From NCBI RefSeq assembly GCF_000182645.1, contig NZ_ACQA01000001.1, forward strand, positions 2,422,001 to 2,486,000: a DNA stretch of 64,000 bases, in the 5' to 3' direction. The stretch is from Brucella intermedia LMG 3301 (GTDB taxonomy: Bacteria; Pseudomonadota; Alphaproteobacteria; Rhizobiales; Rhizobiaceae). A program made the position numbers and the translations under genes. Below are positions 57,287 through 64,000 of this stretch, piece by piece (positions within the stretch are counted from its first letter, which is position 1; each line of letters opens with the position of its first letter). Below the pieces are notes generated by a model, which was not told the origin of the DNA, searched no databases, and worked only from the letters and a program-made list of their open reading frames with translations.

Positions 57287-57937
57287 ATGCGTGTTGCAAT
57301 CATCGATTACGGCTCCGGCAATCTGCGCTCGGCCACCAAGGCTTTTGAGCGTGCAGCACTTGAGAGCGGTATCGCGGCGCAGATCGAATTGACGGCGGAT
57401 GCCGATCGCGTGGCGTCGGCTGACCGCATCGTGCTGCCTGGCGTTGGCGCCTATGCGGATTGCCGTCGCGGCCTCCATGCCGTTCCGGGCATGGTGGATG
57501 CGCTGGAAGACGTCGTGCTGAAAAAGGCGCACCCTTTTCTTGGCATCTGCGTGGGCATGCAGCTCATGTCCGAGCGCGGGCTGGAAAAGGAAGTCACCGA
57601 GGGGCTCGGCTGGATCGCGGGCGATGTGCGCGAAATGACGCCATCCGACCCGGCGCTGAAGATTCCGCAGATCGGCTGGAACAGGATTCACGTGAAACAT
57701 TCCCATCCGATCTTCGAGGGAATCGAGACCGGCGAGAACGGATTGCACGCCTATTTCGTGCATTCCTATATGTTCGATGCGAAGAACAGGTCCGACATTC
57801 TGGCAGTCACCGAGTACGGCGGCGATGTCACCGCAGCGGTCGGGCGCGACAATATGGTGGGAACCCAGTTCCATCCTGAAAAGAGCCAGCTGCTCGGCCT
57901 TTCGCTCATCGCCAATTTCCTGAAATGGAAGCCCTGA
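57287..57937 (+). CDS. hisH: Imidazole glycerol phosphate synthase subunit HisH
   Basis: HisH is the glutaminase that supplies ammonia to HisF. The 216-aa protein has the triad: Cys in [13 protein letters not shown], and His-Glu in [10 protein letters not shown] parS-like 16-mer lies in its codons for RIHVKH. It starts at ATG 57287. Confidence 0.96.
   Translation: MRVAIIDYGSGNLRSATKAFERAALESGIAAQIELTADADRVASADRIVLPGVGAYADCRRGLHAVPGMVDALEDVVLKKAHPFLGICVGMQLMSERGLEKEVTEGLGWIAGDVREMTPSDPALKIPQIGWNRIHVKHSHPIFEGIETGENGLHAYFVHSYMFDAKNRSDILAVTEYGGDVTAAVGRDNMVGTQFHPEKSQLLGLSLIANFLKWKP
57684..57699. other. parS-like site inside hisH
   Basis: GGATTCACGTGAAACA, 14 of 16 matches to parS and identical to the site in hemJ at 41740. 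Confidence 0.5.
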
Positions 57938-57941
57938 GACC

Positions 57942-58673
57942 ATGATCCTTTTTCCCGCCATCGATTTGAAAGACGGTCAATGCGTGCGCCTGAAGCTCGG
58001 CGACATGGATCAGGCCACCGTCTATAATGAAGATCCGGCAGCGCAGGCCAGGGCCTTCGAGGATCAGGGTTTTGAATGGCTGCATGTGGTCGATCTCAAC
58101 GGTGCTTTTGCCGGCGAAAGCGTCAATGGCAAGGCCGTGGAAGCGATCCTGAAAGCCACCAAAAATCCGGTACAGCTCGGCGGCGGCATCCGCACGCTCC
58201 AGCATATCGAGAACTGGCTTTCCAAGGGACTGCGCCGTGTCATCCTCGGCACGGTTGCCGTGCGCGATCCGGCGCTGGTGATCGAGGCCTGCAAGGCGTT
58301 CCCGGGTCAGGTCGCCGTCGGCATCGACGCCAAGGGCGGCTATGTAGCCGTCGAGGGTTGGGCGGAAGCGTCAGAACTCGGCGTGATCGAACTGGCGAAG
58401 AAGTTTGAAGGCGCAGGCGTTGCCGCCATCATCTATACCGATATCGACCGCGACGGCGTTCTGGCCGGTATCAACTGGGATTCGACGCTTGCGCTCGCGG
58501 ACTGCGTTTCCATCCCGGTGATCGCATCGGGCGGCCTCGCCTCGATGGATGACATCAAACGTCTTGCAGCCCCTGACGCCCGCAAGCTGGAAGGCGCGAT
58601 TTCAGGTCGCGCGCTTTATGACGGCCGCATCGATCCGGCGGAAGCCTTGTCTGTACTGAGGGCCACAGCATGA
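57942..58673 (+). CDS. hisA: Phosphoribosylformimino-5-aminoimidazole carboxamide ribotide isomerase
   Basis: HisA opens the ribose ring of ProFAR in histidine synthesis. The 243-aa beta-alpha barrel has the first catalytic Asp in [20 protein letters not shown] phosphate loop, and the second Asp in [11 protein letters not shown], with ASGGLAS. Its TGA stop overlaps the ATG of the hisF relic (58670). Confidence 0.97.
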   Translation: MILFPAIDLKDGQCVRLKLGDMDQATVYNEDPAAQARAFEDQGFEWLHVVDLNGAFAGESVNGKAVEAILKATKNPVQLGGGIRTLQHIENWLSKGLRRVILGTVAVRDPALVIEACKAFPGQVAVGIDAKGGYVAVEGWAEASELGVIELAKKFEGAGVAAIIYTDIDRDGVLAGINWDSTLALADCVSIPVIASGGLASMDDIKRLAAPDARKLEGAISGRALYDGRIDPAEALSVLRATA

Positions 58674-58720
58674 CCTTGAAAGCACGCGTAATTCCCTGCC
58701 TCGATGTTAAAGACGGCCGC
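58670..58720 (+). pseudogene. Relic of the hisF start, 17 codons
   Basis: The ATG at 58670 overlaps the hisA stop as ATGA, the usual coupling for hisA-hisF. It encodes [17 protein letters not shown], the standard HisF N-terminus, then leaves the family sequence. The present hisF repeats [15 protein letters not shown] at 58810 with nine nucleotide differences in 45, all silent. The relic frame stays open for 47 codons and ends in TGA at 58814, overlapping the new hisF ATG. It may be translated as a 47-residue leader that couples hisF. Confidence 0.85.
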
Positions 58721-58809
58721 TCCCGCCTGCCCGCAGCGAACAGTCCGGCAAAGGCCGGATCGCGAGGACAGGCAAAACTGAAAAGAGACGCGGCAGATCG
58801 AGGACAACC
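58721..58809. other. 89-bp palindromic spacer between the hisF relic and hisF
   Basis: The spacer has a core hairpin TCCGGC-AAAG-GCCGGA (58744-58759) and outer arms CCTGCCC (58726-58732) and GGACAGG (58766-58772). It also gives hisF its ribosome site (GAGGA at 58800-58804). Confidence 0.75.
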
Positions 58810-59592
58810 ATGCTGAAAGCAAGAGTGATACCGTGCCTCGATGTGAAGGACGGACGCGTCGTCAAGGGCGTCAACTTTGTCGATCTGATCGATGCCGGTG
58901 ATCCGGTGGAGGCTGCCCGCGCCTATGATGCGGCTGGCGCGGACGAACTGTGCTTCCTCGACATCACGGCGTCTTCGGACAATCGCGAGACAATTTTCGA
59001 TGTGGTGGCCCGCACGGCAGAACAGTGCTTCATGCCGCTCACCGTTGGCGGCGGCGTGCGTCAGGTAGCTGACATTCGCAAGCTGCTTCTGGCCGGTGCC
59101 GACAAGGTTTCGATCAATACGGCTGCGGTGAAAAACCCGGAATTCGTTGCCGAAGCTGCCGACAAGTTCGGCGACCAGTGCATCGTCGTTGCCATCGACG
59201 CCAAGAAGGTGTCCGGCGACGGCGAGGCCGACCGTTGGGAAATATTCACCCATGGCGGACGCCAGACGACAGGCATCGATGCGGTGGAATTTGCGCAGAA
59301 GGTGGTAAGCCTCGGTGCTGGCGAAATCCTGCTGACCTCGATGGATCGCGACGGCACCAAGGCCGGTTACGACGTGGCCCTGACGCGGGCCGTGGCCGAC
59401 AGCGTGCGCGTTCCGGTCATTGCATCGGGCGGTGTCGGCAATCTCGATCACATGGTTGCGGGCATTCGCGACGGACACGCGACGGCAGTTCTCGCAGCAT
59501 CCATCTTCCACTTCGGCACCTATACGATTGGCGAGGCCAAGCGCTATATGGCCGAAGCTGGCATTCCGATGCGCCTTGATCCGGTCCGCTGA
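58810..59592 (+). CDS. hisF: Imidazole glycerol phosphate synthase subunit HisF
   Basis: HisF is the cyclase that makes IGP and AICAR. The 260-aa barrel has the first catalytic Asp in [18 protein letters not shown], and the second in [13 protein letters not shown], with ASGGVGN. The start ATG 58810 is 4 bp inside the overlap with the relic frame's stop. Normal relatives start at the position of the relic, next to hisA. The enzyme itself looks intact. Confidence 0.96.
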   Translation: MLKARVIPCLDVKDGRVVKGVNFVDLIDAGDPVEAARAYDAAGADELCFLDITASSDNRETIFDVVARTAEQCFMPLTVGGGVRQVADIRKLLLAGADKVSINTAAVKNPEFVAEAADKFGDQCIVVAIDAKKVSGDGEADRWEIFTHGGRQTTGIDAVEFAQKVVSLGAGEILLTSMDRDGTKAGYDVALTRAVADSVRVPVIASGGVGNLDHMVAGIRDGHATAVLAASIFHFGTYTIGEAKRYMAEAGIPMRLDPVR

Positions 59593-59612
59593 ACAATACA
59601 GGAAATACCACA

Positions 59613-59936
59613 ATGAGCCAGTTCACTCTTTCCGACCTTGAACGGATCGTCGCGGAACGTGCCAGCGTGACAGACGGCTCGTCCTATACGGCAAGCCTGG
59701 TGGCCAGAGGCCAGTCGCGGGCGGCGAAAAAGCTTGGCGAGGAAGCCGTGGAAACGGTCATCGCCGCCGTCGAAGGCAACCGCGCGGAGGTGGTGACGGA
59801 AAGCGCCGACCTGCTTTATCACCTGCTGGTGGTTCTCAAGGTTGCAGGCGTTTCGCTTGATGAGGTGCTTCAGGAGTTGCAACGCCGCACGGCGCAGACC
59901 GGCCTTGAAGAAAAAGCCGGTCGTCCGAAAGCCTAA
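59613..59936 (+). CDS. hisE: Phosphoribosyl-ATP diphosphatase
   Basis: HisE hydrolyses PR-ATP to PR-AMP. The 107-aa all-helical protein has the metal-binding [10 protein letters not shown] and [13 protein letters not shown], typical of the MazG-like fold. It lies 20 bp after hisF and directly before coaA. Confidence 0.95.
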   Translation: MSQFTLSDLERIVAERASVTDGSSYTASLVARGQSRAAKKLGEEAVETVIAAVEGNRAEVVTESADLLYHLLVVLKVAGVSLDEVLQELQRRTAQTGLEEKAGRPKA

Positions 59937-59996
59937 ATGCAAATTGGACTGGAAGCTGCTAGTGCAGGATTGGCGTTGAGGGAGAGCAGCGACAAT

Positions 59997-60965
59997 ATGT
60001 GGGAAAAAGTGGATCAGCTAACGCCGTCGCGTTACTCGCCTTACCGTTTCTTTTCGGCAGAGGAATGGGCGGGCTTTCGCGCCGATACGCCCCTTACCCT
60101 GACTTATGACGAGGTCAAGCGGCTGCGTTCGCTGGGCGACCCCATCGATCTCGATGAGGTGCGGCGCATCTATCTGTCGCTGTCGCGCTTGCTGTCGGCG
60201 CATGTGGAGGCGAGCCAGCTTCTGTTCGAGCAGCGCAAGCAGTTCCTCAACATGGAGGAGTCGTTCAAGACGCCGTTCATCATCGGCATTGCCGGTTCGG
60301 TCGCAGTCGGGAAATCCACGACCGCACGTATCCTGAAAGAGCTTCTTGCCCGCTGGCCGTCGAGCCCGAAGGTCGACCTCGTGACGACCGACGGTTTTCT
60401 TTATCCCAATGCGGTCCTGCGCGAGCAGAACATGATGGAGCGCAAGGGCTTTCCCGAAAGCTACGATGTCGGCGCGGTCTTGCGCTTCCTGTCGGCGATC
60501 AAGGCCGGCATGAGCCAGGTGCGCGCCCCACTCTATTCGCACTTAAGCTACGACGTCTTGCAGGGCGAATATCAGATCGTCGACAAGCCGGACATCCTGA
60601 TCTTTGAAGGCATCAATGTGCTGCAGGTGCGCGATCTGCCGGAAGACGGCAAGATGGTGCCCTTCGTGTCGGATTTCTTCGATTTCTCCATCTATATCGA
60701 TGCGGAATCGGAACTGATCCACAAATGGTATATCGACCGCTTCATGCGGCTGCGGGAGACCGCCTTCGTCAATCCGGAATCCTTCTTCCATCGTTATTCG
60801 CAGCTTTCCGAAGATGCGGCGCGTTCGATTGGCGAAGGGCTGTGGAACAATATCAACCTGAAGAACCTCAAGGATAATATCCTGCCGACACGCCCGCGCG
60901 CCGATCTGATCCTGCGCAAGGGCAGCGATCACCTGATCGAGGAAGTCGCGCTCAGGAAGATATGA
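59997..60965 (+). CDS. coaA: Pantothenate kinase (type I)
   Basis: CoaA starts CoA synthesis. The 322-aa protein has the Walker [13 protein letters not shown], the [12 protein letters not shown] region, and [13 protein letters not shown] 59997 ([10 protein letters not shown]) has GGGAGAG upstream; an in-frame ATG at 59937 would add 20 unlikely residues. It ends the his operon and is followed by a strong terminator. Confidence 0.95.
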   Translation: MWEKVDQLTPSRYSPYRFFSAEEWAGFRADTPLTLTYDEVKRLRSLGDPIDLDEVRRIYLSLSRLLSAHVEASQLLFEQRKQFLNMEESFKTPFIIGIAGSVAVGKSTTARILKELLARWPSSPKVDLVTTDGFLYPNAVLREQNMMERKGFPESYDVGAVLRFLSAIKAGMSQVRAPLYSHLSYDVLQGEYQIVDKPDILIFEGINVLQVRDLPEDGKMVPFVSDFFDFSIYIDAESELIHKWYIDRFMRLRETAFVNPESFFHRYSQLSEDAARSIGEGLWNNINLKNLKDNILPTRPRADLILRKGSDHLIEEVALRKI

Positions 60966-60992
60966 AAAAGGGCCGGTTTCCGGCCCTTTTCT
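60965..60992. terminator. Bidirectional terminator after coaA
   Basis: AAAAGGGCCGG pairs with CCGGCCCTTTT around TTT. It separates coaA from the converging hydrolase gene. Confidence 0.93.
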
Positions 60993-61011
60993 TTTGGCGG
61001 AAAGCAGCGGG

Positions 61012-61827
61012 TCAGGCGGTGCAGTCGCGCATGAAGCGTTCAAGATACGCATCGAAGACGGCTGGTGTCTCGCGGAAGGGCGCATGCCCTGCGCCGTCGA
61101 TGATGTGGGTCTTGCCTTCCCACAGATTGCCGAACCGGACTTTCGAGACGAAATCCAGTTCGACGAACGGCTCGTCGCGCCCGTTGACTACAGCTATGGG
61201 AAGCGTCGCCGCGGCAACGATATCGCGCTGGTTTCCGCCGGTCCCGGCTGCGAACTTCTCGAACATGATGCGCCGCGCGCGCCCATCCGTGCGGGCGACA
61301 ATATCGAGCAACCCCTCTTCGAACGGTTCGCCGCAGGTGCTGCGCGCGTAGGATTCGACATCGCGGGCGGAAAAGACTTCCTGCCCCGCCAGCGCCATGT
61401 CGGGACCGCTCTTGAACCCCTGCCCCACTTCCTCCCGCGCCACGGGCGGCGTGCCGGTAATCATCAGGCCGCGCATGCCGGGAAAGCGCGAGATCATCTC
61501 GATGCCGATATGGCCGCCGAGCGACCAGCCGAAGACGACCGCCTCCGAAATGCCGAGTTTTTCGAGAACCTCCGTCATCGCGTCGGCATAGCCCTCCATG
61601 GAATAACTGCGATCCGGATCGAGCGCGTCGCCCGCCTGGCCGTGGCCCGGCAGATCCGGCGCGATTATCCGCCAGTTCCTGCCAATCTCGCCTTCAAGCT
61701 GGGGTGCGAAGATTGCACCTGCGCTGGAATTGCCGTGAATCATCAGAAGCGGCATCCCCTCGCCCGCGCTTTCACGGATGGCAATTCTGCCGTGGCTGGT
61801 TTCAATCTCGCGATAATTGATCGTCAT
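61012..61827 (-). CDS. Alpha/beta fold hydrolase
   Basis: A 271-aa hydrolase with the nucleophile elbow GWSLGGH, oxyanion zone MIHGNSSAG, the acid in NGRDEPF, and His in GAGHAPFRE. Substrate not clear; esterase or peptidase-like. ATG 61827 (MTINYREIE) is the likely start. Confidence 0.87.
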   Translation of the reverse strand: MTINYREIETSHGRIAIRESAGEGMPLLMIHGNSSAGAIFAPQLEGEIGRNWRIIAPDLPGHGQAGDALDPDRSYSMEGYADAMTEVLEKLGISEAVVFGWSLGGHIGIEMISRFPGMRGLMITGTPPVAREEVGQGFKSGPDMALAGQEVFSARDVESYARSTCGEPFEEGLLDIVARTDGRARRIMFEKFAAGTGGNQRDIVAAATLPIAVVNGRDEPFVELDFVSKVRFGNLWEGKTHIIDGAGHAPFRETPAVFDAYLERFMRDCTA

Positions 61828-61853
61828 GTCATCTGTTCCCACAGTCTGGATAT

Positions 61854-62291
61854 TTAGTCGAAGGAAACCTTTCCGCGGCCCTTCTTGATGTCGGATCGTC
61901 CGGATTTAGCCTTGAGGCGGCGTTCGACCGAGCCTTTTGTCGGCCTGGTCTTCTTGCGCGGCGGCGGCGGTGGTTCGGCTGCCTTGGCAATAAGCGCGAT
62001 CAGCCGTTCGCGGGCGTCCTCGCGGTTGCGCTCCTGGGTGCGGAAACGATTGGCTTCGATCAGGATATCGCCGTCCTTGGTGCCCTTCTGTCCGGCGAGC
62101 TTGAACAGCCGCGACAGGATATCCTCGGGCAGGCCGGAGCGGGCGGCGTGAAACCGCAGCTGCACGGCGGTGGAAACCTTGTTGACGTTCTGGCCGCCGG
62201 GTCCGGAGGCACGAATAAAACTCTCCTCCAGATCGTCTTCACGGATCGTCAGGCGATTGGTGATGCGGATGATGTTCCGGTTCTCTTCCAT
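61854..62291 (-). CDS. arfB: Alternative ribosome-rescue factor ArfB (ICT1-like peptidyl-tRNA hydrolase)
   Basis: ArfB frees stalled ribosomes. The 145-aa protein has the catalytic GPGGQNVNK and a basic C-terminal tail (KKTRPTKGSVERRLKAKSGR) that enters the mRNA channel. ATG 62291 fits; ATG 62327 would add 12 residues. It precedes the hydrolase gene on the same strand by 26 bp. Confidence 0.92.
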   Translation of the reverse strand: MEENRNIIRITNRLTIREDDLEESFIRASGPGGQNVNKVSTAVQLRFHAARSGLPEDILSRLFKLAGQKGTKDGDILIEANRFRTQERNREDARERLIALIAKAAEPPPPPRKKTRPTKGSVERRLKAKSGRSDIKKGRGKVSFD

Positions 62292-62330
62292 GACGAGGAG
62301 ATATACTGCTTTGTATCCCTTATACAAAAG

Positions 62331-62354
62331 AAAAACCCGGCCTTTCAGCCGGGC
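62331..62354 (-). terminator. Terminator of pckA
   Basis: On the minus strand CCCGGC-TGAAAG-GCCGGG is followed by TTTTT. It lies about 80 bp after the pckA stop. Confidence 0.85.
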
Positions 62355-62380
62355 TCTCCCTCCTCCTCAGGATGGTAAAA

Positions 62381-62425
62381 GCATGTCTCCAAAAAGTGGA
62401 AACCGGTTTTTGGATAAAGACATGC
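62381..62425. repeat. Dispersed palindromic repeat downstream of pckA
   Basis: GCATGTCT (62381-62388) pairs with AGACATGC (62418-62425), and CCAAAAA with TTTTTGG inside. It is the common Rhizobiales palindromic unit. Confidence 0.7.
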
Positions 62426-62435
62426 GTAGAAAAAG

Positions 62436-64000
62436 CTATTCCGCGGCGATGCGGATCGCTGGGGCCGCGTCCTTCACCTCATGATCGACATGGCTTTCGA
62501 ACTTCTCGAAATTCGTGACGAACATGTCGACCAGCTTCCTGGCCTGCGCGTCATAGGCAGCCTTGTCGGCCCAGGTCGAACGGGGATCGAGGATGGATTT
62601 GTCCACGCCCGGCACTTCGACCGGAACCGCGAAACCGAAATTCGGATCGATGCGGAACTCGGCATTGTTCAGCGAGCCGTCGAGCGCGGCTGCAAGCAGG
62701 GCGCGGGTTGCCTTGATCGGCATGCGCTTGCCGGTGCCATAGGCGCCGCCTGTCCAGCCGGTATTGACCAGCCAGCAATCAACCTTGTGCTCGGCGATCA
62801 GCTTGCGCAGCAGGTTGCCGTATTCCGAAGGATGGCGCGGCATGAACGGTGCGCCGAAGCACGTCGAGAAGGTTGCTTCCGGTTCGGTCACGCCCTTTTC
62901 CGTGCCCGCCACCTTTGCGGTGTAACCGGACAGGAAGTGGTACATGGCCTGTGCCGGGGTCAGCTTGGCGATGGGCGGCATCACGCCGAAGGCATCGGCG
63001 GTAAGCATGATGATGTTCTTCGGCTGGCCGCCCTTGCCCGTCTTCGATGCGTTCGGAATGAAGTCGAGCGGATAGGCGCAGCGGGTGTTTTCGGTCAGCG
63101 AGCCGTCGTCGAAATCCGGCTGGCGGTGTTCGTCGAGAACGACATTTTCCAGAACCGTGCCGAAACGCTGCGTGGTCGCATAGATTTCCGGCTCCGCTTC
63201 GGCGGACAGGCGGATGGTCTTGGCGTAGCAGCCGCCTTCGAAGTTGAAGATGCCGTGTTCGCCCCAGCCGTGCTCGTCATCGCCGATCAGCGTGCGGGTC
63301 GGGTCGGCGGAAAGCGTGGTCTTGCCGGTGCCGGACAGGCCGAAGAAGACGGCCGTGTCGCCATTCGGGCCTTCATTGGCCGAGCAATGCATCGGCATGA
63401 CGCCCTTGGCAGGCAGAATGTAGTTGAGTGCGGTGAAGACCGACTTCTTCATTTCGCCGGCATAGGAGGTGCCGCCGATCAGCACGATCCTGCGGGTCAG
63501 GTCGACCGCGATCACCGTTTCGGTGCGCACGCCATAGCGTTCCGGATCGGCCTTGAAGGACGGCAGGTCGATGATCGTCATTTCCGGCACGTAGGAAGCA
63601 AGTGCTTCCTGCTCCGGGCGGATCAGAAGATTGCGGATGAACAGCGAATGCCAGGCATATTCGGTAATGACGCGGGCATTGATCTTGTTGTCGGCATCGG
63701 CGCCGCCGATCAGATCCTGAACGAACAGCTCCTTGCCCTTCGCATGTTCGATGAAATCGGCATGAAGCAGGTCGAAGGCCTCGCGGCTCATCGGCTTGTT
63801 GTTGTCCCACCAGACGTGATCTTCGGTGTCGGCGTCGCGCACGACGAACTTGTCCTTCGGCGAGCGGCCCGTGTGCTGGCCGGTGCGTGCGACGAGCGCA
63901 CCCTGCGCCGACAGTTCGGCTTCGCCCCGGCGGACGGTTTCCTCATAAAGACGCGCTGGCCCAAGATTGTAAAAGACTGCGGAGAGTTCCTTCAGTCCTG
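62436..64000 (-). CDS. pckA: Phosphoenolpyruvate carboxykinase (ATP), 5' end cut by window
   Basis: PckA turns oxaloacetate into PEP for gluconeogenesis. The frame is open from the right edge ([20 protein letters not shown]) to the TAG at 62436. The PCK motifs are clear: [12 protein letters not shown], the P-loop [20 protein letters not shown] kinase-type motif, and the [12 protein letters not shown] end region. The visible 521 codons miss only about 15 residues of the N-terminus. The ATP-dependent type fits bacteria of this group. Confidence 0.96.
   Translation of the reverse strand, partial: GLKELSAVFYNLGPARLYEETVRRGEAELSAQGALVARTGQHTGRSPKDKFVVRDADTEDHVWWDNNKPMSREAFDLLHADFIEHAKGKELFVQDLIGGADADNKINARVITEYAWHSLFIRNLLIRPEQEALASYVPEMTIIDLPSFKADPERYGVRTETVIAVDLTRRIVLIGGTSYAGEMKKSVFTALNYILPAKGVMPMHCSANEGPNGDTAVFFGLSGTGKTTLSADPTRTLIGDDEHGWGEHGIFNFEGGCYAKTIRLSAEAEPEIYATTQRFGTVLENVVLDEHRQPDFDDGSLTENTRCAYPLDFIPNASKTGKGGQPKNIIMLTADAFGVMPPIAKLTPAQAMYHFLSGYTAKVAGTEKGVTEPEATFSTCFGAPFMPRHPSEYGNLLRKLIAEHKVDCWLVNTGWTGGAYGTGKRMPIKATRALLAAALDGSLNNAEFRIDPNFGFAVPVEVPGVDKSILDPRSTWADKAAYDAQARKLVDMFVTNFEKFESHVDHEVKDAAPAIRIAAE

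Noticed and set aside
58670..58816. 47-codon relic frame as an independent small protein gene
   Set aside because: Its first 17 codons are the HisF start and the rest is the spacer palindrome. A leader role is possible, a separate function is not supported.

Overview
The window is bacterial chromosomal DNA from an alphaproteobacterium of the order Rhizobiales. Gene content, gene order and protein wording all point to Brucella (sensu lato, including Ochrobactrum), most likely chromosome I. This is recognition from memory and was not checked by a search. The DNA is GC-rich and densely coding. There is one tRNA gene. I see no insertion sequence, prophage or CRISPR array.

Layout. 1-10714: housekeeping and envelope genes (CorC-type CBS protein cut by the window edge, a frameshifted aroB, aroK, a small membrane protein with xerD, accA, a lipoprotein L,D-transpeptidase, a TusA-like protein, a CobW-type metallochaperone, a D,D-carboxypeptidase and an M20 amidohydrolase). 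10829-11532: tRNA-Arg(CCT) followed by an AT-rich orphan membrane protein. 11717-13026: an SDR and a GFA-fold protein. 13165-24425: a compact catabolic locus. Eight minus-strand genes (LacI regulator, Gfo/Idh, CoA-transferase, enoyl-CoA hydratase, aldehyde dehydrogenase, frameshifted GMC oxidoreductase, SDR, GMC oxidoreductase) face a divergent DUF993 aldolase-like gene. Two matching palindromes lie in the shared promoter region. 24459-30182: an LLM flavin monooxygenase, then an ABC importer (binding protein, permease, ATPase) with an FAD amine oxidoreductase between its parts.

30292-47023 is the conserved origin-proximal block of alphaproteobacteria: holA, parB, parA, rsmG, mnmG, mnmE, a YyaL-type protein, rho, hemJ, hemE, then ppsR (RP001 homologue), maf, aroE, coaE and dnaQ. 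parS sites lie in rsmG and between mnmG and mnmE. The 457-bp hemE-ppsR gap has DnaA-box-like sites and an extreme cluster of GANTC (CcrM) sites, so it is the probable replication origin. 47213-53234: secB, fxsA, a Tim44-domain protein, mltA-smr-xre, a methyltransferase and a DUF1402 protein. 53380-60965: hslV-DUF2585-hslU and, divergently, hisB-DUF2628-hisH-hisA-hisF-hisE-coaA. 61012-64000: an alpha/beta hydrolase, arfB and the 3' part of pckA.

Most unusual features: (1) a 17-codon relic of a hisF start, in the expected overlap with hisA, followed by an 89-bp palindromic spacer and a second, synonymously different hisF start; (2) the candidate oriC; (3) the LacI-controlled catabolic locus built around a DUF993 protein with DHDPS-like motifs; (4) two single-base frameshifts, in aroB and a GMC oxidoreductase; (5) dispersed GAGCATTTCC repeats that in two places begin inside the stop codon of a gene.
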